A stretch of DNA of 64,000 bases from Terriglobia bacterium (GTDB lineage Bacteria; Acidobacteriota; Terriglobia; Bryobacterales; Bryobacteraceae). This document shows, piece by piece, positions 44,550-52,842 of this stretch; within the stretch, counting starts at the first letter, position 1, and the number at the start of each line of letters is the position of its first letter. The notes beneath the pieces were generated by a model, which worked only from the letters and a program-made list of their open reading frames with translations, was not told the origin of the DNA and did no database searches. The stretch is taken from assembly GCA_020073445.1 (NCBI GenBank), contig JAIQFE010000019.1:1-64000 (forward strand), read 5' to 3'. The translations under genes and the position numbers were made by a program.

Positions 44550-44569
44550 TTACCTAGTATTTTACCTAG
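44550..44569. promoter_or_regulatory. TTACCTAG direct repeats
   Basis: Two 8-bp copies of ttacctag lie 12 bp apart (44550-44557 and 44562-44569) in an AT-rich spot 35 bp after the regulator stop and 108 bp before a mini-gene. Tandem sites about one helical turn apart suit a dimeric response regulator, perhaps the one just encoded. This is inference. Confidence 0.35.
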
Positions 44570-44676
44570 CTTTCCCAGACGGCCGATCCCTGATAGTTTT
44601 GGCTTATCGGAGGACGCAGCGGGGCTGGAGAGATAGCGCTCCAAAGAGGGCGATCTATCCAGCCCGGGGAGAGTGG

Positions 44677-44886
44677 ATGCCGAAGCTGGATCTTGAAAAA
44701 ACACAACCACCGTTCCTGGAGCAAGCGGAAGCAGCATCGGACGTCTATTGCGAGCATTGTCCGATGTGGGGGCAGTGTTCAGTGTGCGGGTCGGACCACC
44801 CACGCTATCTACTCCTGAAGAGCGAGTTGTCCGTAACGCAGCGGCTCCCTTTCAAATCATTGGGAAAGGAGCGATCTCTGAGATGA
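44677..44886 (+). CDS. Small Cys4 (zinc-ribbon-like) protein, unknown
   Basis: The ATG at 44677, with ggggagag upstream, gives 69 residues. Cys25, Cys28, Cys34 and Cys37 form C-x2-C-x5-C-x2-C, a pattern for a structural zinc site. The N-terminal part is Glu/Lys-rich and the C-terminal part basic. I recognise no family. The stop codon overlaps the start of the next mini-gene as ATGA, a sign of translational coupling. It lies between the kinase/regulator pair and a PEP-CTERM protein gene. Confidence 0.5.
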   Translation: MPKLDLEKTQPPFLEQAEAASDVYCEHCPMWGQCSVCGSDHPRYLLLKSELSVTQRLPFKSLGKERSLR

Positions 44887-45089
44887 ATCGGACCGATCCG
44901 TGGTGTGTGTATCTGACCGCTCAAATGCACGACAAGTACGGATTTTCTAAGGATGTGGCGCACCAGATGGTTTGCAGGTGGCTGAAAACGATCGAGAGTG
45001 TACGCACTCCCCGTAGCCGTGAGACCGAGAACCCAAAAGCATCGCGCCAGGTGCGAGCTCAAAACAAAATGGCCTCGGCCAGGGTGTGA
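44883..45089 (+). CDS. Small basic protein coupled to Cys4 protein, unknown
   Basis: The ATG overlaps the TGA of the preceding mini-gene and has ggaaaggagcg upstream. The 68-residue product contains a segment likely to be helical (Y-L-T-A-Q-M-H-D-K-Y-G-F-S-K-D-V-A-H-Q-M), then W-L-K-T-I-E and a long basic tail rich in Arg, Lys and Ser that could bind nucleic acid. Two cysteines are present. No family was recognised. Confidence 0.5.
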   Translation: MNRTDPWCVYLTAQMHDKYGFSKDVAHQMVCRWLKTIESVRTPRSRETENPKASRQVRAQNKMASARV

Positions 45090-45115
45090 CCCGAATCCCT
45101 CCGGCGAATCGCGAA

Positions 45116-45129
45116 ACACGATATCGTGT
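45116..45129. promoter_or_regulatory. 14-bp perfect palindrome
   Basis: acacgatatcgtgt is a perfect palindrome located 141 bp before the PEP-CTERM gene, in the gap after the mini-genes. It could be an operator for a dimeric regulator; the binder is unknown. Confidence 0.3.
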
Positions 45130-45214
45130 CAGTCGCCCGATGGATTTGACGTCGGTACCGCCAGGACTTCTCAGCGAACCGTTCCGGGTGTAGAGTACTG
45201 ATAAGCGGGATAAC

Positions 45215-45231
45215 GCGGGGTGAGAACCCGC
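45215..45231 (+). other. Leader hairpin before PEP-CTERM gene
   Basis: A 5-bp stem (gcggg / cccgc) with a 7-nt loop (gtgagaa) lies ~40 bp upstream of the PEP-CTERM start, in the presumed leader. I could not match it to a known riboswitch class; it may be a simple attenuating structure. Confidence 0.25.
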
Positions 45232-45269
45232 CCAAAACGAAGTCGGTCGTCCAACGGAGGAATACTTAA

Positions 45270-46148
45270 ATGCGCTGGGAATTGCAGGGCGCGACCTTGC
45301 TTGCTCTTGGGATGATGCTTGTACCATCCGCCAGGGCCTCGGTGATTTATAACAATCTGACCCCCACTAATCTGATGGCGATGGCCTCGCGGCCCGACAG
45401 CGGCGGGGGCGTGTTTGAAATAGAATCAGCCGACGATTTCGTACTTGGCTCGCCGGCCAGTATCTTTTCGGCTTCCTTTACGGGCTTGATCGTCCCGGCG
45501 CCGCAAGGCAGCCCCACAAGCGTGTCACAGGTGGTTGTAGAGATTTACCGTGTGTTCCCTTTGGACTCAGATACTGTCCGGACTCCTAACGTCCCCACCC
45601 GCGCCAATTCCCCGTCCGATGTGGCTTTCGATTCCCGCGACAGCGCGGCGAGCGGGTTGTCCTTCTCAACCTCGACGCTGAACGTGAACTTTACGGCGCT
45701 CAACAGCGTCCAGCCTGGGGGGATTCACCCGGCGCCAAATCAAGCCACCCTGGGCAACGGGCCGGTCACCGGACAAGAGGTGCGGTTCGATGTGTCTTTC
45801 GCCACGCCGTTCGACCTGCAGGATGGCCACTATTTCTTCATCCCTCAGGTGCTGCTGTCGAATGGCGGGCAGTTCTACTGGCTCTCGGCATCCAGGCCGA
45901 TCAGCGGAGCCGGAACCACTCCGTTCTCCCCCGATCTGCAGGCATGGACCCGGGATGCCGATCTCGACCCCGACTGGCTGCGAGTAGGCACGGACATTGT
46001 CGGTCCTGCGGCCAACGGTAATCCGGCTCCCACCTTCAATGCCGCTTTTTCCTTGGAAGGGACGGTTGTTCCCGAGCCCTCGAGCATCGTGTTGATGATC
46101 GGCGGCCTGGCCCTGATCGGCGCTCGAAAATATCGGGAATCGCGTTAA
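45270..46148 (+). CDS. PEP-CTERM sorting-domain protein
   Basis: The 292-residue protein has a signal peptide ending near SARAS and ends with V-P-E-P-S-S-I-V-L-M-I-G-G-L-A-L-I-G-A-R-K, the PEP-CTERM signal: the V-P-E-P motif, a transmembrane stretch and a basic tail. Such proteins are processed by exosortase and anchored in or exported to the surface or exopolysaccharide. The middle is beta-rich with F-D-V-S-F and V-E-I-Y-R segments. The ribosome binding site acggagga lies 9 bp before the ATG. No exosortase gene is in the window. Confidence 0.9.
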   Translation: MRWELQGATLLALGMMLVPSARASVIYNNLTPTNLMAMASRPDSGGGVFEIESADDFVLGSPASIFSASFTGLIVPAPQGSPTSVSQVVVEIYRVFPLDSDTVRTPNVPTRANSPSDVAFDSRDSAASGLSFSTSTLNVNFTALNSVQPGGIHPAPNQATLGNGPVTGQEVRFDVSFATPFDLQDGHYFFIPQVLLSNGGQFYWLSASRPISGAGTTPFSPDLQAWTRDADLDPDWLRVGTDIVGPAANGNPAPTFNAAFSLEGTVVPEPSSIVLMIGGLALIGARKYRESR

Positions 46149-46547
46149 TACAACTGTCCGGCAGGCTATGCATTTCACCCCAGGCGTACGAGCGACGCGC
46201 CGGGCTTTATCAGCACGGGATCTTTGCGACCGCTGGCCGAATCCCAATTTCCGGGCGATCTTCTTCGCTCTCTTCGCAAACACTTGCGTCCCCGTCGCAC
46301 TACTGTCCAGCCATCTCGCTGGTAGAACTTGATTTGAAACCCGCTTCGGTGCGGGAACGGAGCGCTGGGAACGAGCACTTTGAACCCCAGCGGCTTGGGT
46401 TCGTTTTGTCGTACGCATCTTCCCGCCGGAACCGCCCCGGAGGGGTTAGACTTCGCCATATGCTGCGATATACTGGAGCTAGCTCACCCTTGAAAATCAA
46501 GAGGTTTCATGCGCGCACGCCGCGCGCCAGCAGCTGGAGATATCACC
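46149..46547. other. Intergenic stretch, no gene seen
   Basis: About 400 bp between the PEP-CTERM and PpiD-like genes. It contains two small hairpins: cccgc/gcggg with a ttcggt loop at 46340-46355, and gaaccc/gggttc at 46382-46402. A promoter candidate for the PpiD-like gene follows at 46447-46474. A minus-strand frame of about 94 codons is composed of Arg/Pro/Gly-rich low-quality sequence and is not credible. Confidence 0.5.
46447..46474 (+). promoter_or_regulatory. Candidate sigma-70 promoter for PpiD-like gene
   Basis: TAGACT at 46447-46452 and TATACT at 46469-46474, spaced by 16 bp, match the housekeeping consensus in 4 and 5 of 6 positions. They lie 73 bp before the ATG of the foldase gene. 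Pattern only. Confidence 0.35.
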
Positions 46548-48473
46548 ATGTTTGATCTGTTCCGGAGCTCGGATAAGGTTAAGAAATACGTCCTCGGAGG
46601 ATTGTTGACCCTGGTCGCGCTGTCCATGGTCACCTACCTGATCCCCAACTACAGCACGGGGACCACTACCAGCGACAATCCGGTGCTCGCTGAAGTCGGC
46701 GGCCGCAAGATCACCGCGCTGGAGGCGCAGCAGCTCTTCCAGAAGTACAGCCAGGGGCGCATCCCGCCAAATCTGCTGGAGATCTATCTGCCGCAATTCG
46801 TGGAGCAGATGGTCTCGGAACGCGCGGCTCTCTATGAAGCCAACCGGCTGGGCTTCACGGCCACCGACGACGAAGCTCTGGCGAGCATTGTGGCCAACTA
46901 TCCGCAGTACTTCCCGAACGGCACGCTGGCCTCCAAGGACCAGTTCGAGGCCGCGCTGGCCCAGCAGGGAATCACGCTTCAGGACGTCGTGGACGAAGCC
47001 CGGAATCAGGTGATTCTGCGCAAAATGCAGAGCGCGGTCCTGGGCAGCGTCGTGGTCACGCCCAAGGATATTGAGAACGAATACCGCAAGAAGTACGAAA
47101 AGCTGCGGATTCAGTACATCGCGTTTCCTCCGGCCAAGTTTCTCGATAAGGCGAAGCCCACGGACGAGGAAGTCCGCAAGGTCTACGACTCGTCGAAAGC
47201 CAACTTCACCCAGCCCGCCAGAACGGCTTACCAGGTGGTGGTGCTCGATCAGGAAAAAGTCGCCGCAACCATCAACGTAACCGACGAGCAGCTTCGTACG
47301 GCTTATTCCAGCTCGCTCGACAACTTCCGCATGCCGGAAACGGTGCATGCGCGTCACATCCTTCTCAAGACGGAAGGGAAATCGGACGCCGAGAAGAAAG
47401 CGTTGAAGGCTAAGGCTGAGGATTTGCTCAAGCAGCTCAAGAACGGGGCCGATTTCGCCGAGCTGGCCAAAAAGAATTCCGACGATGGCAGCAAGGATCA
47501 AGGCGGCGATCTGGGCTCGTTTACTCACGGTCAGATGGTTGCCGAGTTTGATAGCGCGGCCTTCGCTCTGAAGCCGAAAGAACTCAGCGGCGTGGTGACT
47601 TCGCAGTACGGCTATCACATCATTCAAGTCCTGGATAAGGAACCGGCCAAGCTTAAGCCCTTTGAAGAAGTGAAGGATGCGCTGGCCAAGGAAGTGCGCG
47701 CCCAAGCGGTCACCGACAAGATGCAGATGCTCGGCGACCAGATGCATGCCGATCTGGTCAAGTCGCCCAAATCCGCCGCCGAGATAGCCAAGAAGTACGG
47801 CGCGGATCTGATCGCCATGCCTTCGGCCGTGCCCGGCGAAGCCATCCCGGGCCTGGGTGTGAATCCGGAAATCGACAGTTCGCTGGCTTCGATGAAGCCC
47901 GATGAGGTCTCCTCGCAAGTGATTTTGCCCAACAACAGAATCGCGGTGGTGATTCTGAATAGCCGCACTCCCGGCCGGCCGGCGGAGTTTAGCGAAGTGC
48001 AGGCGCAGATCCGCGAAAAGATGGTGAACGACAAGGCGGCTCAGCTGGCGGCGGATAGCGCCAAGGACGCCGCGGAACGGTTGAAGAAAGGCGAGGACAT
48101 CGCCAAGGTCGCCAAGTCGTTCCAGCTCGATATCACGACTTCCAGCAGTTTCGGACGCGCCGATTCCATTGACGGCCTGGGTCCGGCAGCTGCCTTGGCA
48201 GACGCCTTCGACGCGCAGGTAGGCGCGGTTTTGGGTCCCCTGCCGATCCAGGGGCGGAACATCGTGGCCAAGGTCACCGAAAAGACGGATGCCGATATGG
48301 CCGCGTTGCCGGTGGAACACGATACCTTGCTCGCGCAGCTGAAGCAGAAAAAGATATCGGAGCGCAATTCGCTTCTCATGGACGGTATCCTCGCGAAGCT
48401 GACCGCCGAGGGCAAGGTGACGGTGAACCAAAAAGAGATCCAGAGTATGGTCGCATCGCTGCGCCAGAAGTAG
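46548..48473 (+). CDS. PpiD/SurA-like peptidyl-prolyl isomerase foldase
   Basis: The ATG at 46548, following ggaga, gives 641 residues. A cytoplasmic tail and one transmembrane helix (~16-36, V-L-G-G-L-L-T-L-V-A-L-S-M-V) anchor the protein. A SurA-N-like chaperone domain follows (~45-190), then a parvulin PPIase domain (~266-364, V-H-A-R-H-I-L-L-K-T through G-Y-H-I-I-Q-V-L-D-K) with G-G-D-L-G-S-F-T-H-G-Q-M. A C-terminal helical domain ends it. It is the PpiD arrangement: an inner-membrane periplasmic foldase helping outer membrane protein maturation. The DedA gene starts 13 bp after the stop. Confidence 0.9.
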   Translation: MFDLFRSSDKVKKYVLGGLLTLVALSMVTYLIPNYSTGTTTSDNPVLAEVGGRKITALEAQQLFQKYSQGRIPPNLLEIYLPQFVEQMVSERAALYEANRLGFTATDDEALASIVANYPQYFPNGTLASKDQFEAALAQQGITLQDVVDEARNQVILRKMQSAVLGSVVVTPKDIENEYRKKYEKLRIQYIAFPPAKFLDKAKPTDEEVRKVYDSSKANFTQPARTAYQVVVLDQEKVAATINVTDEQLRTAYSSSLDNFRMPETVHARHILLKTEGKSDAEKKALKAKAEDLLKQLKNGADFAELAKKNSDDGSKDQGGDLGSFTHGQMVAEFDSAAFALKPKELSGVVTSQYGYHIIQVLDKEPAKLKPFEEVKDALAKEVRAQAVTDKMQMLGDQMHADLVKSPKSAAEIAKKYGADLIAMPSAVPGEAIPGLGVNPEIDSSLASMKPDEVSSQVILPNNRIAVVILNSRTPGRPAEFSEVQAQIREKMVNDKAAQLAADSAKDAAERLKKGEDIAKVAKSFQLDITTSSSFGRADSIDGLGPAAALADAFDAQVGAVLGPLPIQGRNIVAKVTEKTDADMAALPVEHDTLLAQLKQKKISERNSLLMDGILAKLTAEGKVTVNQKEIQSMVASLRQK

Positions 48474-48486
48474 GCGCACCGTTCTG

Positions 48487-49146
48487 ATGGCCCATTCCTT
48501 GGCCCAATCTTTGATAGACGTCTGGCGGAGCCTTACCGATCCAGACCGCCTGATTCAACTGCTGACCCAGGTGATTACGGGCTGGTGGGGATACGCGCTG
48601 CTGGCCGGCATCGTATTTGCAGAATCCGGATTGTTGGTCGGGCTCTTCCTGCCGGGTGATTCCCTGTTGTTCACCGTGGGTGTGGTCGCGGGCGCGGGCC
48701 AAATCGACATCGTTCAGATTTGCGCGCTGTTCGTAGTCTTCTCCATCCTGGGCGACCAGAGCGGCTATCTGCTGGGCCGCCGCGCCGGGCCGCGCATCTT
48801 CACGCGCCCCGATTCGATGCTGTTCAAGCAGGAATACATCAAGCAAACTCACGAGTTCTACGAGAAGCACGGCGGCAAGACCCTGATCTACGCCAAGTTC
48901 GTTCCCATCGTTCGCACCTTCGCGCCTTTCATGGCGGGCGTGGGCCGCATGCAATATCCGCGGTTCGTATCCTTCAACGTGATCGGAGGGCTGGGTTGGG
49001 TGCTTTCCATGACCTTGGCCGGTTATTTCCTGGGAGCGATTCCGGTTATCCGTGCGAACTTCGAAAAGGTTGTCTTGGGGATTGTGTTCGTGAGCGTCGC
49101 CCCGATGGTCGTGCACTACTTCAGGGCGCGCCGCGCAACTTCTTGA
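48487..49146 (+). CDS. DedA-family membrane protein
   Basis: The 219-residue protein has the DedA/SNARE-associated topology with about four to five helices. It shows E-S-G-L-L-V-G-L-F-L-P-G-D-S-L-L-F near the N-terminus, the F-x-R-F-V-P-I-V-R-T-F-A-P-F-x-A-G family motif (here F-V-P-I-V-R-T-F-A-P-F-M-A-G-V-G), and N-V-I-G-G-L-G-W. DedA proteins act as membrane lipid flippases linked to undecaprenyl phosphate and phosphatidylethanolamine handling. It follows the PpiD-like gene and overlaps the convergent S41 protease gene by 26 bp. Confidence 0.92.
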   Translation: MAHSLAQSLIDVWRSLTDPDRLIQLLTQVITGWWGYALLAGIVFAESGLLVGLFLPGDSLLFTVGVVAGAGQIDIVQICALFVVFSILGDQSGYLLGRRAGPRIFTRPDSMLFKQEYIKQTHEFYEKHGGKTLIYAKFVPIVRTFAPFMAGVGRMQYPRFVSFNVIGGLGWVLSMTLAGYFLGAIPVIRANFEKVVLGIVFVSVAPMVVHYFRARRATS

Positions 49147-50593
49147 GCGCGGCCTGAATCACGGGATCGCGCTGCAGCTCGATCTCATCGCCGCGGGCCA
49201 CCCCGAACTTCAGATTCAGGATCTCCTGCCGCAAGCGGTTGGCGATCCAGTCGCGGTTGCTCAGCCAGTCCGCGACACCAGGTTGAATCGACCGCTCGGA
49301 GAGAAAGACCTTGAGCGCGTCGAGCATCTCCGATGTCGCCTGCCCATCTTCACCGACAGTGTGAGTCAGCAGGTATTCCCCGGCGAAGCTGGTGAGCGAT
49401 CCGGTGGCGTCCAGTACGATCTGAAGGCGGTTCTGTTGCGCGGGATAGACAATTTGGTCGGGCTGGATGCCGCCTCCGCCGGGCAGCGGCCGGCCCGAAT
49501 CGGAGTGGAACGGCCCGCGAGCCATCACCGAGGCCGCACCCAGCTGACCACCGCCGAGGGGTTTTTGAATCGACCGGCCGCTGGGCGTGTAGTAAAACGC
49601 CGTCGTCAGCGCCAGGCCGCTTAAGGCCGACAGCGGGAAAACTTGCTGGACCAAGCCTTTTCCGTAGCTCGGCTCGCCCAGCACGACGGCGCGATCGTGA
49701 TCCTGCAATGCGCCGGTGACAATCTCGGAAGCGCTGGCGCTCTTGCCGTTGATCAGAATCGCGACGGGAAACGTGTAGGGCGTTACGCCCTTGGGAACGG
49801 CGGCCTGCTCGGGCTTCGTATTGCGGCCGCCGATGGTGAAGATCAGCTGATCGGGCGAAAGAAACAAGGCGGCGGTCTCGGCGGCCGATTGCACAGCCCC
49901 GCCGGGGTTGTCGCGCAGATCGATGATCAGGCCCTGGAGAGACTTGCCCCCCAGTTTCTCGATGGTCTGCTGCACCAGTTGACCGGTGGGCTGTTCGAAG
50001 CCGGTGATCCGCAGGTGGCCGATTCCGGGAGCGATCATGTAGGCTCGGTCCACGGTGGGCGCGTCAAGCAGTGCCGGCGACATCTTGATCTGCACGGTGC
50101 GCTCGTTGCCGGGCTTGCGGACATCGAGTACGGCTTCCTTCTGGCGGGCCTCGGTTAATACCTGCGTGAGCTGCTCGATATCCAGATAGCGAACCGGGAT
50201 GGTGTTGATGCCGAGAATCTCATCGCCGGCAGACAGGCCGGCCTTCGCGGAGGGCGAGCCCTCGATCGTCTGAAGCACGATCACGCGGCCCGGCAGCAGG
50301 CTTACGACGGTGCCGAATCCTTTGCGCTCGCTCGACTGCATCTGCTTGAGCTGTTCGAACTGATCGGGATCGAAGAACACCGAATGCGGATCGAGGGTGC
50401 GCAGCATCCCGGGAATCGCACCCTGGTAGATCGCAGCCGTAGCCGGCACCGGATCGGCGGATTCGCTTTCAATAGTGGCGTATACGCTGGCGATCTTCTT
50501 GAGTTCCTCTTCGATTTGCGATGCGGGATCGTCCGTGGCAGGCAAAGGCCGCAAACAGACGCACAGGAACGCGAATAGCCTTAGGAACTTCAT
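49121..50593 (-). CDS. S41-family C-terminal processing protease
   Basis: The 490-residue protein has a signal peptide (~1-19), an N-terminal helical part, a PDZ domain (~95-175, with G-F-G-T-V-V near 93 and K-A-G-L-S-A-G-D-E-I-L-G-I-N) and the S41 protease fold. The catalytic serine (Ser287, in K-S-A-S-A-S-E) and the general-base Lys312 (S-Y-G-K-G-L-V-Q-Q) are in place. It degrades or trims periplasmic proteins. It is the last gene of a minus-strand run, starts within the ddl stop (ATGA-type overlap), and its 3' end overlaps the convergent dedA gene. Confidence 0.92.
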   Translation of the reverse strand: MKFLRLFAFLCVCLRPLPATDDPASQIEEELKKIASVYATIESESADPVPATAAIYQGAIPGMLRTLDPHSVFFDPDQFEQLKQMQSSERKGFGTVVSLLPGRVIVLQTIEGSPSAKAGLSAGDEILGINTIPVRYLDIEQLTQVLTEARQKEAVLDVRKPGNERTVQIKMSPALLDAPTVDRAYMIAPGIGHLRITGFEQPTGQLVQQTIEKLGGKSLQGLIIDLRDNPGGAVQSAAETAALFLSPDQLIFTIGGRNTKPEQAAVPKGVTPYTFPVAILINGKSASASEIVTGALQDHDRAVVLGEPSYGKGLVQQVFPLSALSGLALTTAFYYTPSGRSIQKPLGGGQLGAASVMARGPFHSDSGRPLPGGGGIQPDQIVYPAQQNRLQIVLDATGSLTSFAGEYLLTHTVGEDGQATSEMLDALKVFLSERSIQPGVADWLSNRDWIANRLRQEILNLKFGVARGDEIELQRDPVIQAALKKLRGAP

Positions 50594-51555
50594 CTCTTAA
50601 AGCGAGTGGCCTGGCGAGCCCGGTGGCGATCGAGCGCCAGTCCGATCAAGCGGTCCAACAGCTCGGCGAACGGCACGCCGGCTGCCTCCCACATTTTCGG
50701 ATACATGGAAATGGAAGTGAATCCGGGGATGGTATTGATCTCGTTAATGTAGAGTTTCCCCGACGCCGTCTCCATCAGGAAGTCGACCCGCGCCATGCCT
50801 TCGCACTCGACGGCCTGATACGCGGCGACGGCGAGCCTCTGCATCTCCGCGGTCTGTTCGGGCGTGAGCGGCGCCGGCACGATGAGCTTGGCTGCGTCGA
50901 GGAGATACTTGTCTTCGTAATCGTAGAAATCGCGCGAAGGGATGACCTCACACGGAACCGCGGCCAGCGGCTGTTCACTGCCCAGCACCGAACACTCGAA
51001 CTCGCGCCCGGCGATGCCGCGTTCGACCAGGATCTTGCGGTCATATTGGCCTGCGAGTTCCAGAGCGGCGGGAAGCTCGGCGCAACTCTTGACCTTTGAG
51101 ATACCGACCGACGAGCCGAGATTGGCGGGCTTGACGAACAGCGGAAACGGAAGGTTGACGTCGCTATGGTGGCCGCGGATTACGGTGACATATTCGGTCA
51201 CGGGCAGTCCCCGCTCCGCCAAGAGTCGCTTGGTGACTTCCTTGTCCATCGCCACCGCGGATGCCAACACGCCGGCTCCGACGTAGGGCAGTCCGGCCAG
51301 TTCCAGAAGGCCCTGCACGGTGCCATCTTCTCCGAACGTGCCATGCAAGACCGGGAACACGACATCGATGCCTGGATTGGCTCCGGGCTCAGGCGAGATC
51401 GCGCGCGGCTCCCAGTGGCCTTCGGGCGTGATGAAGATGCGCTGGACTTCGTACTTCGCGCGATCCAGGCCCGCGATGATCGATTCCGCGGAGCGCAGCG
51501 AGATCTCGTGCTCGCCGCTCCGTCCTCCGTATAATACGGCTACCCGCAACGCCAT
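50590..51555 (-). CDS. ddl: D-alanine--D-alanine ligase
   Basis: Ddl joins two D-alanines with ATP for peptidoglycan precursors. The 321-residue product starts with R-V-A-V-L-Y-G-G-R-S-G-E-H-E-I-S, the first Ddl signature. The ATP-grasp part shows L-F-V-K-P-A-N-L-G-S-S-V-G-I and the C-terminal M-A-R-V-D-F and Y-I-N-E-I-N-T-I-P-G-F-T. It overlaps the protease gene by four bases and lies one base after the arginase stop. Confidence 0.95.
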   Translation of the reverse strand: MALRVAVLYGGRSGEHEISLRSAESIIAGLDRAKYEVQRIFITPEGHWEPRAISPEPGANPGIDVVFPVLHGTFGEDGTVQGLLELAGLPYVGAGVLASAVAMDKEVTKRLLAERGLPVTEYVTVIRGHHSDVNLPFPLFVKPANLGSSVGISKVKSCAELPAALELAGQYDRKILVERGIAGREFECSVLGSEQPLAAVPCEVIPSRDFYDYEDKYLLDAAKLIVPAPLTPEQTAEMQRLAVAAYQAVECEGMARVDFLMETASGKLYINEINTIPGFTSISMYPKMWEAAGVPFAELLDRLIGLALDRHRARQATRFKR

Positions 51556-51556
51556 C

Positions 51557-52471
51557 CTAGAGAATCCTCTTTCCTAAGGCCGACATCAACAGTTCGACGC
51601 CGAGAATGGCGGTGCGGTTCGCGATATCGAGAACCGGATTCAGCTCCACCATTTCGAGTGAGGTCATCAAGCCGCTATCGCACACAATTTCCATGGCCAG
51701 GTGCGCCTCGCGATAGGTGATGCCCCCGTGGACAGGGGTTCCGACACCAGGCGCCTCCGCTGGATCGACCGCGTCGAGGTCGAAGGAGAGATGGAAGCCC
51801 ATGGTGCCCGACGAGACCGCGTGGATCGCCTCCTGCATCACGGTGCGCATGCCCCGTTCGTCGATATCGCGCATGGTGAACGGGTGCACGCCGGCGCCGC
51901 GCACATTCAAGCGCTCGATGTCGTCCACGCTGCGGAGTCCCACGATGGCGACGTTCCTCGGATCCACCATCGGCACATGCGAGGCGATGCCTGTCAGCTC
52001 GGACGGTCCCTGACCGATGATGCAGGCCAGCGGCATACCGTGGATGTTCCCGGACGGGCTGGATTCGGGAGTGTTCATATCGGCGTGCGCGTCGATCCAC
52101 AGCACCCCGAGCTTGTGGCCCTGCTTGTGGAGATGACGCGACATGCCGGCGACAGTTCCGATGGCCGCGGAGTGATCGCCACCCAGCACGAGCGGGACGT
52201 GTCCTTTATCGGCGGCCCGCTCGACCATATCCGCTAGGCGCGCGCAGGTGTGGGCGATCTGCGGAAGATACCGCGCGTGCGTGGGACCGGTAGGCAAGCT
52301 TTCCGGCTGGTCCACAACCACGTTGCCCAGATCTTCGATTTGGTAGCCGATCTCGGCGAGTTTCTGGTTCAGCCCGGCGACGCGCAGGGCCGAGGGGCCC
52401 ATATCGACACCGCGGCGTCCCGCGCCCAGATCCATGGGCGCGCCTATAACGGCGATGTGAGACTGACGCAT
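51557..52471 (-). CDS. rocF: Arginase
   Basis: Arginase hydrolyses arginine to ornithine and urea at a binuclear manganese site. The 304-residue protein has the metal motifs of the ureohydrolase family: L-G-G-D-H-S-A-A-I-G, W-I-D-A-H-A-D-M-N-T-P, and S-F-D-L-D-A-V-D-P with the following G-V-G-T-P. The early A-P-M-D-L-G-A-G-R-R-G-V-D-M-G-P-S-A-L-R distinguishes arginase from agmatinase relatives. It sits between ddl and a cupin gene in the minus-strand run; no other arginine catabolic gene is near. Confidence 0.93.
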   Translation of the reverse strand: MRQSHIAVIGAPMDLGAGRRGVDMGPSALRVAGLNQKLAEIGYQIEDLGNVVVDQPESLPTGPTHARYLPQIAHTCARLADMVERAADKGHVPLVLGGDHSAAIGTVAGMSRHLHKQGHKLGVLWIDAHADMNTPESSPSGNIHGMPLACIIGQGPSELTGIASHVPMVDPRNVAIVGLRSVDDIERLNVRGAGVHPFTMRDIDERGMRTVMQEAIHAVSSGTMGFHLSFDLDAVDPAEAPGVGTPVHGGITYREAHLAMEIVCDSGLMTSLEMVELNPVLDIANRTAILGVELLMSALGKRIL

Positions 52472-52497
52472 GGGAACTATTAATGATTATCGCGTCT

Positions 52498-52839
52498 TTA
52501 GTCTTTGAGCTCGAAGCTGATCAGGTGAATCTCGACGTCGCCGACGTTTTCGACGCTGTGCGGCGGCAGGCAGTCGAGCCACGCGGCCGGGGGCAGGGGA
52601 TTCGTAAGTTTCCGGCTGTCGAACAGGATCTTTCCCTCACCGTCGCGGCGGATGAAATGGCTGAAGCGGACGGTGTTGTAGACGGCAGGCCAGCGGTGCG
52701 TGTGGACGGGCACAGTATCGCCTACCGGAATGCGGGTGTCGAGGACGCGCACCTGTTCATTTTCGAAGATGAGGGTGTGGTGCCTGGGCGCGGCGATGAC
52801 GGCGTCGAGCTCGGGTGGCCAGGGCCAAGGTTCTGTCAT
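52498..52839 (-). CDS. Small cupin-like protein
   Basis: The 113-residue protein has a predicted single beta-barrel of the RmlC-cupin type. Family-like parts are F-E-N-E-Q-V-R-V-L-D-T-R-I-P-V-G-D-T-V-P-V-H-T-H (metal-binding His pair) and L-P-P-H-S-V-E-N-V-G-D near the end. No catalytic role is known. It lies 26 bp upstream of arginase on the same strand and 3 bp after hicA, within the same run of genes. Confidence 0.7.
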   Translation of the reverse strand: MTEPWPWPPELDAVIAAPRHHTLIFENEQVRVLDTRIPVGDTVPVHTHRWPAVYNTVRFSHFIRRDGEGKILFDSRKLTNPLPPAAWLDCLPPHSVENVGDVEIHLISFELKD

Positions 52840-52842
52840 GAT

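Noticed and set aside
45181-45260. Cyclic di-GMP (GEMM) riboswitch before the PEP-CTERM gene
   Set aside because: The conserved GEMM core and tetraloop receptor could not be found; only a short hairpin is present.
46175-46459. 94-residue minus-strand frame in the long intergenic gap
   Set aside because: Arg/Pro/Gly-rich sequence without motif or ribosome binding site; it overlaps two hairpins and reads like repeat-derived sequence.
46497-48479. 660-residue minus-strand frame opposite the PpiD-like gene
   Set aside because: It is antisense to a well-supported gene, rich in Arg/His/Gly without domain motifs, and is explained by high third-position GC.
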